A stretch of 64,000 nucleotides of DNA from Tupaia tana (lineage: Eukaryota > Chordata > Mammalia > Scandentia > Tupaiidae), in the NCBI GenBank assembly GCA_026018925.1, contig JAKSZU010000008.1, positions 8,360,415 through 8,424,414 on the forward strand, given 5' to 3'. Below the pieces are notes generated by a model. The model had not been told where the DNA came from and made no database searches. It saw only the letters and a program-made list of their open reading frames with translations. Shown one piece after another: positions 31,740 to 42,159 of this stretch. The position numbers and the translations under genes are program-made. Each line of letters begins with the position of its first letter. Position 1 is the first letter of the stretch.

Positions 31740-33145
31740 AAAGCTTGTTAGAGTAGGAGGGATACGGCGAGGGTGCCGCTGAGGCCTCAGTACAGGAACC
31801 GAGTCCTCAGGGCTGAGCGTACTGCAGGACATCCACCTCTGGTCTCCGCCTTGTCTCTGAGGTCTCATATAGCTCCGAGACACTCCACCAGTGTACCTGG
31901 GACTGAGAGAAGGGGAAGAAGCAGAGGCACAATGGAAATGTAAACCAAGAAGAAAGGAAGGAAGAGAGTAATAAAAACAAGCTGCAGAGGGAAGGGGGGA
32001 AGGAAAACAGGCAAATTCAGATCCTCTTGGCCACTGGGTTGAAGCGGGGGTCTGGATGGGTGGTGCTGACTACAGGGCTGTGATGGCTTGGGTGAGGAGA
32101 GGAGCCGGCTGCTCTCCAGTCTGGGAGTTCTCCTCAGAGAGAGATCCCCAGGGTCCCGGAGCTTACCCCCTAGAGCTCCCATAACAGCCATACAGTACAG
32201 TGAACTGAGGCCTCGGGCCTTTTTGAAAGTAGTAGAAGGGTGACAGGACTGTGCCGTCCAGTTCCCAAGCACAGCCACATGCCGTGGGCGGCCTCCATCC
32301 CAGTTCTGGAAAAGTCGGGTTCTGAGTCTCAGATATTCATGGTCAGCTTTAATGCAGGACCCGCGGGAGCACTGCGTGCCGGGGCTGGCCCGTGGGGGAC
32401 AGAGGCTAATTCCGCACCACGTAGAAATGCAGGATCTGGTGGGGAGGTGACGTGCAGCTCGCAGTTCCAGCTGGGGGGGGGGGGGGGGAGCCTTCTTCCG
32501 GACGTGTGCTTTCGGGGCTCTGAGGGTCCAAAGAAGGAGTACTTGGAGTGCTTCTCTCAGCCTGGGCCCGAGCCCTGGTTCAGAAGAGGAGGGTAAACTG
32601 AACTGTCTCAGGAAGGGTCCAGGCGTGTGCCCGGTGAAAGGCGAGGAGGGGGTGCCAGGCAGAGGCAAGCACAATGGGCCCCGAAGCTTCGTGAGATCAG
32701 GCCATCAGGTCCTGGGCCACAACAGGGATGAGGGGAGAAGGAGGAACAGTGATGGGAGAGAGGCTGGCAGCTGGGCTCCCGCCCATGGTTAATGATTACC
32801 TGTAGGCATTTCTTATTTAAACCTGCTTGCTCCAACACTGGCCTCGCCTCCCACGGAACTCTGAAGGCGGCAGGGCCTGAGCCGAGATGTGAGGGCAGCG
32901 TGACGTGCTCGCTGTGTCACATGGCCAGGGGGTCCTGTGGAGGACTGCAGGGCCCACACAGAGACTCCAGGAGGAGGCGTGTGGGGATGGAGATCCACAC
33001 CCCACCTGTTAGGGTTTGGAGCTGGGACGATTCCCTGAGGTTACAGCTTGGGAGACCAACCTCATGGTGACTACACACTTTTGGTTGCATTGAGGGGGGA
33101 ATTTAAGTTTAGAATAGGATGAAACCATTTCCCAAGAATGCTAAT
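31740..33145. other. GC-rich SINE-free interval with the longest non-repeat frame
   Basis: About 1.4 kb. It includes a G14 run at 32474-32487 and a 269-codon minus frame at 31865-32674, the longest frame outside known repeats. The frame is proline- and leucine-rich, uses the G run as a proline stretch, and matches no family I know. It lacks a convincing promoter and start context. I do not call it a gene. Confidence 0.4.
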
Positions 33146-33147
33146 TC

Positions 33148-33400
33148 TATTTTTTTTTTTTTTTTGAAGATTTTTGCTATAGGACATGTGTGCTCACTGG
33201 AGAGACAGAGAGAGACATAGAGACAGGAAGCAAGAAATCACCTCCTGGGGGGATGGTCACGTCACAGTCCCTTCTCCTCCATTCTCCTCTCAGAACTTAT
33301 GGGGCACGCACGCACACACCCCCTGTGTGAGTTTTAAGCCACTGGGTCTAGGACTTGAACTGTGGTTGAATACGTGAGAGTCTAGCAACGTAACCATCAT
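33148..33400 (-). mobile_element. tRNA-derived SINE, type A, head-truncated
   Basis: Reverse copy that stops at cgtaaccatcat and lacks its last ctgctggtccc. The adjacent type B SINE supplies that end. ctaattctattttt flanks the pair on the left (33140) and right (33580). Confidence 0.85.
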
Positions 33401-33578
33401 TAAAAAAAAATATTATTCATTCATTTATTTTAATTTGACCAGAGAGAGAGAGAGACAGAGATAGACAGATGAGAGAGAGAGAGAGAGAAAATGAGAAAGC
33501 AAGCCACCAGGATTGGGAATAGAACTGTGATTGGCCATGTGTCCAGCGCCTTCACCACCACACCCCCTGCTGGTCCCC
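33401..33578 (-). mobile_element. tRNA-derived SINE, type B, fused to type A
   Basis: Reverse short copy: taatttgaccagagagag, GA tract, and head complement ending ccccctgctggtcccc. Only the outer pair of duplications is visible, so the two SINEs share one insertion scar. Confidence 0.85.
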
Positions 33579-33610
33579 CTCTAATTCTATTTTTAAAAGT
33601 TGATTAATTT

Positions 33611-33860
33611 TTTTGGGGGGGGAGATTTTTTTTGCTATAGGGCGCATGCGCTCAACAGAAAACTAGAGAGACAGAAAGCAAGAAATCACCCCCCGGGGGG
33701 ATGGCCACACCACAATCCCTCCTCCTCCATTTTCCTCTCAGGATCTTGGGCACGCATGCACACATGCCTGACGTGAGTTTAAGCCACTGGGTCCAGGACT
33801 TGAACCATGGTCAACTACATGGGAGTCTAGCAACGTAACCATTCGCCATCTGCTGGTCCC
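33611..33860 (-). mobile_element. tRNA-derived SINE, type A1
   Basis: Reverse copy with a perfect 16-bp duplication, aaaagttgattaattt, at 33595-33610 and 33861-33876. Its tail is TTTTTTGGGGGGGG-like, with an odd G run after the T run. Confidence 0.92.
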
Positions 33861-33876
33861 AAAAGTTGATTAATTT

Positions 33877-34225
33877 ACGTTTTCTATGAGTGAAAGAAAT
33901 AGAGAGAGACAGAAAGACGGAGAGACACAGCTCCAACAGCCTTATACATGATCCACCTCCAGCCTCAGCCAGATCACTGGCACGTGCGTGCCTGGTGCAC
34001 GCGGGGAGGTCTCTGGACACAAACCCAGAACCTTCCCTTGTGGGTGAGCCTCTCAGAGTGTGGTGTCTCACCACATGCCCTGTGCAGCCCCCAGCTCTAA
34101 GTGCTCTGGTTTTCCAGAATGCACAAGTAAGCTGGCACCACGAGGTTTCTGTCACTCTTAGTTCTAGCTCTGGGGCAAAGCTCTGCTTTCTGAACCTCTG
34201 GACCCCTCCCATTACATGTGTGAGA
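33877..34225 (-). mobile_element. Old tRNA-like SINE, type C
   Basis: GA-rich left end (tgaaagaaatagagagagac) and B-box-like complement (acacaaacccagaacc). It resembles 46785-46998. The right edge is unclear. Confidence 0.4.
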
Positions 34226-34899
34226 GAGCTAGTCCCACGGAGGTGAGGTTCGGTTAACTCCTACAGGAGGTGGCTCACTGGCGGCAGCTCCCTTGTGCGG
34301 GGGACGTGGTCCGTGGGCGCTGTGGCCTCTCCTCTGCGCTCCTCCTTCCTTTTCCGCCCCTCCACTTCTCTCTCTTCTCCCCCTTCTCCTCTTCATTTTT
34401 CCCTTCTCTTTGCCCTTTCCCCTCCCCTTCATGCTTCTTTCCTTTTTCTTTTCTAGAGCTAGATTTAGGCACCCCGGGTATTTGTTTTCTTGTAAACAAA
34501 GTCAAATAGGCCCTTTCTGGCTTTTCCTTTAGGTCCGGAACTGAACTTACTGAGCAAATAGATGATTTGATTTTTAGTGTGTGAATCACTGTGGCTCATT
34601 CATCTTGATGGGGCCGAGTGTGTGTGGTTTCTACCTTCCCAGTGTTTTGGGATCACTAAGACTTACTCTTTGGGCATCGGTGATGGCCCAGGAGCAGAGG
34701 GGACTCTCACGTGGGCACACACAGAGAGGCATGCCAAGGGGAGTGAGGCAGCCGTGTGGCGACGGAGTTCTGCCGGCTCCCCCGGCTCCTGCCCACCGGT
34801 GTCCATCTCTGTGGTGGACGAGGGCGCCAGGGAGCCTCAGGGAGCGGAGAATGTTCTCCCTGGGTTCTGGGCCTCTGTGCACTTGCAATCCTAGCACCC
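34226..34899. other. Unique sequence with a polypyrimidine patch
   Basis: A C/T-rich run occupies 34326-34455. Overlapping frames of 79-142 codons on both strands match nothing I recognise. Confidence 0.35.
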
Positions 34900-35045
34900 C
34901 GATCCTCCCATTCATTAAGTACCTCTTTGCTGTCTCTCCCCTCGACCAGACCTCCCAGCAGGGACCTCGTTCTACCATTTTCTACCCGTGGTTTCAGCCT
35001 AGCGCCTAACACGGATGTAGCACGAAGCAACTAGTGAGTGACTGA
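34900..35045 (+). mobile_element. L2-like LINE 3' end
   Basis: The text cattaagtacctctttgctg, gcctagcgcctaacacgg and gtgagtgactgaag follows the L2 3' end. Confidence 0.5.
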
Positions 35046-35417
35046 AGAACGTATGTGTGTGTGGGCACGTGTGTGAGTACGTGTGCTAGGGGCGTGATGG
35101 AGGCAGTCTGTGCTGACACTGTCTTCCGGAAGGGACTTGGAACCACGTGGAGATCAGGTGTACAGAGGAGACCAAACTGGGGGGGAATGGGCCATATCAC
35201 TGGGCACCGGACAGGAATGACGAGCCAGCTCATCTCCCAGCCCTTTCTAGAGAAGCTGCCAGTGCACATGCCTGGCCTGGGCGTGGCACTCTGTAGGGGC
35301 AGCCGACCGCCTTCAAGCTTCAGCTGCTTCCCCACGGTCTCCTGGACCAGGGCATCGTACCCTTTGCAGGGCCAATGGGGGCCGAAGGTGTGGCCCCTCT
35401 AGATTGCTTTTAGAGTC
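35046..35417. other. Unique sequence
   Basis: Starts with a GTGTGTG-rich patch. A 115-codon plus frame at 35055-35402 has no recognised family. Confidence 0.35.
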
Positions 35418-35685
35418 TTTTTTTTTTTTTTTTTTTTTTTTTGAGAGAGAGATTTTTGTTATAGGGCACTTGTGCTTGTGAAGAGACAGAGACAGAAAGT
35501 GAGAAATCACCCCCGAGAAGGGATGGCCACGCTGCAATCCCTTCTCCTCCATGTTCCTCTCAGGATATTGGGCACGCACACACACGTGCCATGTGTGAGT
35601 TTCAAGCCACCGGTTCTGGGACTCGAACCGTGACCCACTCCGTGGGAGTCCAGACAGGTAACTGTTATGCCGTCTCCTGGTCCTG
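35418..35685 (-). mobile_element. tRNA-derived SINE, type A1
   Basis: Reverse copy with a T24 run, ttttgttatagggcacttg, body complement, and head complement ending tgccgtctcctggtcct. Confidence 0.9.
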
Positions 35686-36423
35686 ATGATGTTCTAACAG
35701 ATGCACAGGGAAGACGTTTGGGGCTGTGTGGGTGGGGAGCCGGCCACTCCTGGAGTTTCCGGTTTCTAATTCCGCAGGGCCGTCGGGAGCTCCCCTGCCT
35801 GGGACCGGGCGGAGCAGCTGGTGGTGGGCTCCCTGCACCCTGCGCTCGGGACGTTTTCTCTCAGAAGCAGGAGAAAGGAGAGCATCGCCCGCCCGCGAGA
35901 GCCGATGCTGCTGTCCTGGGAAAGGCGTTATCTCGTCGTCTCTAGCACGTAGGCTTTGTAAATAAACCAGGGTCTCGACTTCCCTGCTTTGTTAGCCGGC
36001 GCTATCGCCCGGGCCTGCAGCCGCTTGGCCTTTCTGTCAAAGACACTTGTTTATGTGTCGTCTAGAAGCTACCGCCGCCGGGCGAGCAGCCTCCTGGGAG
36101 CGGGTGTCTGCAGGGCAGGCCTTAGCAAGCCTTATCTCTCTTTTTGATTTTTGGCCTTATATGTTTGGCTCAATATTTTAAAAACGAAGTTAGTGTTATA
36201 AGCCAATTCTTGCAGACGGAGAGATGCTGAATTTCTTCCAGTCTCCTGGAAAATTACCAAGTTCCCCATTCCTCTTGGAGTGGTCTGCTAAATTATATTC
36301 CATAATTAGGATTTAATTTAGGTGTCATCCACATCAGATCCAAAAAGGGGGGCACTGCACCAGCTAGGAAGGCATTCTCCTCAAGCAGGACAGAGTTAGA
36401 ACTCCTTTTAAAAAGTGATTGTT
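35686..36423. other. CpG-richer single-copy interval
   Basis: From 35710 to about 36130 the sequence is GC-rich with many CpGs outside any SINE (cccgcccgcgagagccg, ccgccgccgggcgagc). It turns AT-rich after 36140. This could be a small CpG island or regulatory element, but I see no attached exon or TATA box. Confidence 0.4.
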
Positions 36424-36425
36424 GG

Positions 36426-36700
36426 GAACCAGCAGTTAGCGTAATGGCTATGTCGCTGGACTCCCACGTAGTCGACCGCGGTTCGCGTCTCGGACCCGGT
36501 GGCTTACAACTCACGCCGGGCGCGTGTGCGTGCGTGCCCAAGATCCCAAGAGGAGAATGGAGGAGAAGGGATTGCGGCGTGACCATCCCCCCTGGGGGGT
36601 GATTTCTCGCTTTCTGTCTCTATGTCTCTCTCTGTCTGTCTGGCGAGCGCACGCGCCCTATAGCGAAAAACTTCTCAAAAAAAAAAAAAAAAAAAAAAAA
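36426..36700 (+). mobile_element. tRNA-derived SINE, type A1a
   Basis: Forward near-consensus copy flanked by aaaaagtgattgttgg at about 36410 and 36697. B box ggttcgcgtctc is the altered subtype. The A-tail is about 25 bases. Confidence 0.93.
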
Positions 36701-36712
36701 GTGATTGTTGGT

Positions 36713-36831
36713 GGGGCCAGGAGATAGCATGGTGGTTGGGGCACTGCACTCGCACACGGCTGACTGCTGCCCCAGTCTCAGACCTGGCAGCTCGTTGTCT
36801 CACTTTCGTTCTCTCTAAAAGAAAAAAAAAA
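36713..36831 (+). mobile_element. tRNA-derived SINE, type B, short
   Basis: Forward copy (ggggccaggagatagcatgg) with a shortened CT tract (cgttctctctaaaag) and an A-tail. It lies just after the type A copy. Confidence 0.8.
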
Positions 36832-37103
36832 TGTTATGGTAAAATGCACATGATAGACAAGGTCTTCATTTCAGCCACTTCACCGTGTACAACTCGGTGG
36901 CACCACAGATGCCATGGCGATGCCCTCGGCCTGCCGCAGGGTATGTGTCAGGCAGCGGGGCTGAGTGAGGGCAGGAGGACATGACCACAGTGCAGGACCA
37001 GGTGGTCCACACGGAGGGAGCCCGGGTGGGAGGGCATTCAGAGTGTACAACCTTCACTACCGTCTAGTTCCAGAGCATTTTCATCACCCCACGTACCCTC
37101 TGT
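36832..37103 (-). mobile_element. L1M-type LINE 3' region, antisense
   Basis: Landmarks atggtaaaatgcacatgata, cagccacttcaccgtgtaca, accttcactaccgtctagtt and tttcatcaccccacg follow antisense L1M 3' UTR. Confidence 0.65.
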
Positions 37104-37277
37104 TTTTTTTTTTTTTAAAGAATTATTTTATCTAACTTTATTTATTTATTTTGACCGGAGAGGGACAGAGTGAGAGAGAGAGGGAAAGTGAGAAAACAAG
37201 CCACCAGCTCCAGGACCTGAACTGAGGTCAGCCATGTGGGAATCCAGAGTCCTTAACCACCATGCCACCTGCCAGCC
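37104..37277 (-). mobile_element. tRNA-derived SINE, type B, in L1
   Basis: Reverse copy flanked by accctctg on both sides. The tail complement is aagaattattttatctaac and the head complement ends ccacctgccagcccc. Confidence 0.87.
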
Positions 37278-37285
37278 CCACCCTC

Positions 37286-37552
37286 TGTTTTTTTTACTGT
37301 TTGTTTTTATAATTTGCCAAAGCCACACGTACTCATCAGAGAGATACAGATGGAGGAAGAGGAAGAAAGCACCCCCTGTGGGATGTGGTCATACCTCAAT
37401 ACCGTCTCCATTTCTCCATCCTGTCAGGATTTGGGGCATGCACACACATGTGCTCAGTGTGGTTTTCAAGCCACTGGGGCTGGGATTTGAACAGTGTGGT
37501 TGGCCGTGTGGGATTCTGTTCCCTTAACCAACAAGCCATGAAGCCAGTCCCC
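37286..37552 (-). mobile_element. tRNA-derived SINE, type A2
   Basis: Old reverse copy beside the type B copy: taatttgccaaagccacacg, ggtcatacctcaataccg, ending gccatgaagccagtcccc. Confidence 0.8.
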
Positions 37553-37601
37553 TCTCTCCAATTTAAAAAGTACAAAAAAAAAAAAAAATGTTAAAAAATT
37601 T

Positions 37602-37846
37602 TGGGGCCAGCAGGTGGCATGGTGGTTGACCTGCTGGGCTCCCACATGGGTGACCACAGTTTGAGTCTCGGACCCGGAGGCTTGGCTCATGTACACAAGT
37701 GCCCCAAATCCTGAGAGGAGAATGGAAGAGAAGGGATTGTGGTATGGCCATCTCCCCTGGGGGGATACTTTCTCACTCTCCCTCTCTCTGTTTCGGGCGA
37801 GCATATGCACCCTATTGTAAAAACCTAAAAAAAAAAAAAAAAAAAG
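37602..37846 (+). mobile_element. tRNA-derived SINE, type A2
   Basis: Forward copy: ggggccagcaggtggcatgg, B box gtttgagtctc, and accctattgtaaaaacct with an A-tail. Confidence 0.88.
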
Positions 37847-38051
37847 ACTTTATCTGTCTAGGAAAGATACCAAAATAATTTCAACCAGCCAGTGAGAGCA
37901 ATAATCAGAATAATCAGACCAGAGGACATCCGTCTTATATGCTGACCATATATAAGAAACTATAATTCGATGTACTTCTTTGGTATTAACTATTCTGAAG
38001 CCATTCTGCAAAATACACATTTGTATAGAAATAGGTAAAAATAGAAATACA
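37847..38051. other. Unique AT-rich sequence
   Basis: No gene seen. Similar unique AT-rich sequence continues at 38176-38589 beyond the MITE. Confidence 0.4.
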
Positions 38052-38175
38052 CAGAGACTTCAGGGAAGTTTGTGGAATATGGAATTAAAATTCAAGTTTA
38101 TTTTGCTGCAGCAAGTTAAATCCATGCATAGTTTTTGCTTAACTTTTGTGTTCCATAAACTCTTTGAAGACTCTG
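38052..38175. mobile_element. Mariner-like MITE
   Basis: Uninterrupted copy, about 124 bp. Ends agagacttcagggaagtttg and cataaactctttgaagactc are complementary. The interior is ttattttgctgcagcaagtt. Confidence 0.72.
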
Positions 38176-38589
38176 CATATGTGCAAGTTATTAGAGGAAT
38201 GCATATGTGAATAAAATATATCAGAAATACTATTTGTAAAAAGATGGCCAGATTTTATAAACTATATTAAAATTTCAGAAATTTTCCTTCATTATTAGAG
38301 AGCAGGTCAAAAATAAGGTGACTAGAATACTTTGAAGAAATACAATTTTATTACTTTTATGTTAACAGAGTAACGCTATTAGTGGAAAAGGGAAGGTTGG
38401 AACATGTTTGATTATTTTATTTAATGACTATGAAGATACAGTTCAGTAGCTAGGCAGATATAGATATACCGTAATATTCTTTATTAGAAACCAATAGCAA
38501 GATAAAAATCAGTAGTGACCATGGCATTGATGCTTTAACAGCAGTATTTGTATATATGATTTTCTAGCAGTTCTCTGTGGTTTTAATTT

Positions 38590-38800
38590 TATTTAAAGTT
38601 TATTTATTTATCAATTTTTTCATGAGAGAGTAAGAGCAACAAAGACAAGACCCCTTAACAGGATCCCCTTCACCCTCCCAGCCCTCTCAGTCAACCAGGT
38701 TCATGGGCATGGCTTGCTTGTACAGGACCTGGAATCGAACCTAGTTCTTCTAAATGGTTTCCTGCATTGTGGGACATTTCCATGGTTTTTAAGCAGGACA
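38590..38800 (-). mobile_element. Old tRNA-like SINE, type C
   Basis: (TTTA)n-like left edge, gagagagtaagagc, and a B-box complement acctggaatcgaacc. Tentative. Confidence 0.4.
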
Positions 38801-38811
38801 CACTATTCCCT

Positions 38812-39087
38812 GGGTTATTTATTTATTTATTTATTTGAAAACGTTTGCCATAGGGCATGTACACTTGTGGGGAGGGCATGGGGGTAGAGGGAAGAAAAAT
38901 CCAGAAAGCACCTTCCCATGGGACATGGCCACACTACAATCCTTTCTCCTCCATCTCTCTCTCTTCAGGATTCTGGGGATACATGTGCACACACCTGGTG
39001 TGTTTACAGCCGCTGGGTCTGGGACTCCAACTGTGGTCAGCCATGTGGGATCCAGTCTCCTTAGCTATTAGACCACAAGTCGGCCCA
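38812..39087 (-). mobile_element. tRNA-derived SINE, type A2
   Basis: Reverse copy with a (TTTA)n tail, aaaacgtttgccatagggc, and an end gaccacaagtcggccc. Confidence 0.82.
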
Positions 39088-39096
39088 ACATTGATT

Positions 39097-39150
39097 CCTT
39101 TTTTTATTTTTAAGTTTTAGTTTTTACTATAGAGTACGTGTGCTCACCAG

Positions 39151-39184
<34 letters not shown>

Positions 39185-39372
39185 TGAGACATCATTCCTC
39201 AGGAGGGATGGCCATGCTATAATCTCTTCTTTCCATTCTCCTCTTGGGCTTCTGGGCACACACGTGCACACACCTGGAGCGATTTTCAAGTGGCTGGGTC
39301 CAGGACTTGAACCATGCAGTCGACCATGTGGGATTCAGCTGTCTCAACCTCCATGCTGTCTGTTGGCTCCAA
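39097..39372 (-). mobile_element. tRNA-derived SINE, type A2, with (CA)n
   Basis: Reverse copy beside the previous one. The GA segment is replaced by a (CA)13 run near 39153-39179. The head complement ends tgctgtctgttggctcc. Confidence 0.82.
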
Positions 39373-39727
39373 CTTCAGTTACTTTTAACTCAGGGAGTTT
39401 TCTTAGCAAATACTCTTATCAGTAGTGCAAACTTCAGTTTCTGCTAATCCTCCCAAACTCCGAGTTTCAAGTCCCCAAGTGTCACCAGATAGCAGCAGAT
39501 ACTCAGCAGCCTCTCTCCTTAAACTATTTTGTAACAGACAGTCTCATCACATAGAGACAAGCTACCGGGATTCCGGCAACCCTAACTGTGGTAAAATGAA
39601 ATTGGCCGCTCTACCCGCTTTGAGCTGTGCAGGTCAGTGCCATAGAGGACATTTACGTTGTCCAGCCGTCAGCGTCATCTGTCTCCACAAGTGCTTGAGC
39701 TTCACACAGAAACTCAGGACTCGTTAA
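39373..39727. other. Unique sequence
   Basis: A 100-codon frame at 39425-39727 is unsupported. No gene call. Confidence 0.35.
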
Positions 39728-40505
39728 CCACTCTGCGGGCCCTGACGACCACTATTTAGTCTCCTCTCTATGAACATGGCTACTCTTGATCATTCACATC
39801 AATGGAATCATATTGCATTTGACTTTTTGTACCTTAGCTATTTAATTTAGCATTACGTCCTCAAGACTCATGCATGTTGTAACATAGTGTATTTTTTCCC
39901 TTTTTTATTTTTTTGGAGAGGTTTTCGCTACAGGGCGTGTGTGCTCGCCAGAAAGACAGAGAGAGACAGAGAGACAGAAAGCGAGAAATCACCCCCCAGG
40001 GGGGATGGCCACGCCACAATCCCTTCTCCTCCATTCCTCTCGGGATCTTGGGCACACACACACACACGCACCTGGTGTGAGTTTAAGCCACCGGGTCCAG
40101 GACTCGAACCGTGGTCGACTATGTGGGAGTCCAGCGATGTAACCATTATGCCAACTGCTGGTCTCTGTTTTTTTTTTTTTTTTTTTTTTTTTTTCCTTTC
40201 AAGGCTGAATGACATTCTGCTGTACGGAAAGACCACGTTTTGCTTATCCATTTAGCTATTGATGACACTTGCGTAGCTTCCATATTTGGGCTATTGTGAA
40301 TAGCACTGCTGTGAATGTGGGTGTACAAATAGCAGTTTGAGTCTCTACTCACAGTTCTCTTGGTTCTACACTCAGGAGACATGTGGTAATTCTGTGTTTA
40401 ATTTTTTGACAGATCGTCATCGTTTTCCGTAGTACCTACACCATTTTATGTTCCACCTGGTTAGTCACAGGTTTATCATTTCCCCATCGCCTCACCAACA
40501 CTTCC
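39728..40505 (-). mobile_element. L1M-type LINE 3' region, antisense, split by a SINE
   Basis: Landmarks catcaatggaatcatattgc, agcattacgtcctcaagac, aaggctgaatgacattctgc, ggctattgtgaatagcac and catcgcctcaccaacac match antisense L1M 3' UTR. A reverse SINE interrupts it at 39908-40193. Confidence 0.8.
39908..40193 (-). mobile_element. tRNA-derived SINE, type A1, in L1
   Basis: Near-consensus reverse copy, B box complement gactcgaacc (standard subtype). T-rich sequence lies on both sides, including a T25 run to the right, so the duplicated target was itself T-rich. Confidence 0.92.
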
Positions 40506-40884
40506 GGCAAGTCTTCTGACTTCTAGGTGTCTCGGGACGCGCAGTAAAGGCTCTGACGGAGACGTGCACACCCCACCGTGTGGCAACATGCAAGATGTTC
40601 AGGTACTAGGGAAAATGACTGAAGGCGTTTGATGGTGACCCAAGAAATAGTGTGGGAATTGGGAAGTCACGGCTGCTCCATGCCCGCCTTGTACTCACAT
40701 CACGCCTGTCCTTGAGGTCTTCAGTTCTGGCTGGCGTCGCTGCTGTGTGACCTGGGCAGCACGAGGGCTTGTCGAATGCCTGCCTACTTACACGGAAACC
40801 GAGGACCACAGCACTTGGTTTGTAGATAACCTACACACGGTGCTGCTCGCATGGAACTTAGCAAATGGCTTTGCTACTATTTTT
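40506..40884. other. Unique sequence
   Basis: No gene or young repeat seen. Confidence 0.4.
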
Positions 40885-40900
40885 GAGAATGCTTTCTTTT

Positions 40901-41165
40901 TTTAGCTTGTTTTTGCCATAGGGTGCTTGCCAGAGAGACAGAGACAGAGAGAGAGAGAGAGATAGAGAGAGAAAGAGAAGGAAAGTGAGAAATCACCCTA
41001 AGAGAGGGATGGCCACACAGCAACCTCTTCTTCATTTTCCTTCTGGGATTTTCAGCACTCATACACACATCCACAGGGTGATTTTCAAACTTCTGGGTCC
41101 AGGACTTGAACCACGATCTGTCATGTGGGAATCCAGTGCCTTAACCACGACACCACCTGCTGGGC
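40901..41165 (-). mobile_element. tRNA-derived SINE, type A2, first insertion at a reused site
   Basis: Reverse copy: gcttgtttttgccataggg, a long GA segment, ending ccacctgctgggccc. The site motif gagaatgctttctttt lies at 40885-40900 and aagagtactttctt follows it. Confidence 0.87.
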
Positions 41166-41181
41166 CCAAGAGTACTTTCTT

Positions 41182-41539
41182 TTTTTTTCCTCCCAGGTTC
41201 ATATTTTATTGTACAAATTGAGAATCACATGAGGACCTGTTGTTAGGTTCTCCAGGCATGAGAACCGAAATGAGATGTGGACGTTTGACTCCATTTATGT
41301 TGCTTTCACAGCTGGCGTCTGCTGAGATCTTAACCTGCAGTACAAGAGCATCAGAACAGTGCCTCCGTATGTGGCCAGTCCGCAGTCCTCTCCTCCTGTG
41401 AGAGAATAAGGGCTGACGCGATCTCTCATATCAGTGACCTGAGCCTGGGCATCAGCGTCCGGGCCTGCCATGCTTTCAGTCTTCTTGCAAAGCCACCCAA
41501 TCCATGGACAGTGGCCTTCAGCGTACGCAGCTGCCCCTC
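41182..41539 (-). pseudogene. ATP5MK: ATP5MK (DAPIT/USMG5) retrocopy with unbroken 58-codon frame
   Basis: Intronless copy of the mRNA for the small ATP synthase membrane subunit k (DAPIT), a single-helix inner-membrane protein of mitochondrial complex V. The minus-strand frame starts at 41471 (MAGPDADAQ...) and stops at 41295-41297 after TPAVKAT. Its 58 codons equal the parent's length as I recall it, and LTG, LATYG, LRS and TPAVKAT are kept. About half the residues match my memory of the human protein, with changes in the middle (residues 14-31). A 3' UTR with AATAAA (minus strand, 41215-41220) and a T-rich tail on the left follow. Duplications ccaagagtactttctt at 41166-41181 and 41540-41555 frame it. 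It is probably a pseudogene, since many charged and hydrophobic positions changed. Expression is unknown. Confidence 0.85.
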
Positions 41540-41555
41540 CCAAGAGTACTTTCTT

Positions 41556-41808
41556 TTTTTCTTTTGGAGAGGTTTTTGCTATAGCATGCATGCGCTCACC
41601 AGAGAGACAGAGAGACAGAATGCGAGAAATCACCCCCCAGGGGTGATTGGCCATGCCGCAATCCCTTCTCCTCCATTCTCCTCTCGGGATCTTGGGCACG
41701 CACGCACACACACCTGGCATGAGTTTAAGCCACTGGGTTCGGGACTCAAACTGCAGTTGACTACATGGGAGTCCAGCAACATAGCCATTACGCTAACTGC
41801 TGGTCTCC
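41556..41808 (-). mobile_element. tRNA-derived SINE, type A1, third insertion at the reused site
   Basis: Reverse copy: ttggagaggtttttgctata, body complement, ending gctaactgctggtctcc. Flanked by aagagtactttctt (41542-41555) and aagaatgttttctt (41811-41824). Confidence 0.92.
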
Positions 41809-41839
41809 CAAGAATGTTTTCTTAAGAAGATGATTCCCG

Positions 41840-42024
41840 GAGTTGGCTGGTGGCATGGTGGTTAAGGCACTGGACTTTCACATGGCTGACCACGGTTCAA
41901 ATCCCAGACCTGGTGGCTTGCTTTCTCACTTTCTCTCTTTCTTACTCTGTTCAAATTAAAATGAATAAATAAAGTTAAATAAAATAATTCTCTAAACAAA
42001 ACAAAACAAAACAAAACAAAACAG
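41840..42024 (+). mobile_element. tRNA-derived SINE, type B, with (AAAAC)n tail
   Basis: Forward copy: ggagttggctggtggcatgg, B box ggttcaaatcc, gttcaaattaaaatg, and a tail ending in five AAAAC units at 41996-42021. Confidence 0.87.
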
Positions 42025-42159
42025 TTGGGAAGCCAAGACGGAATCAATGATGCCCCTTACAGAAGGATCAGAGTTTAGATGAAACAGCGTTCACATGGGC
42101 AAGACATGAGATGACTGAGCTGAGAGAAAACACCTTATAGATGCCAATAGAGCTTAAGA

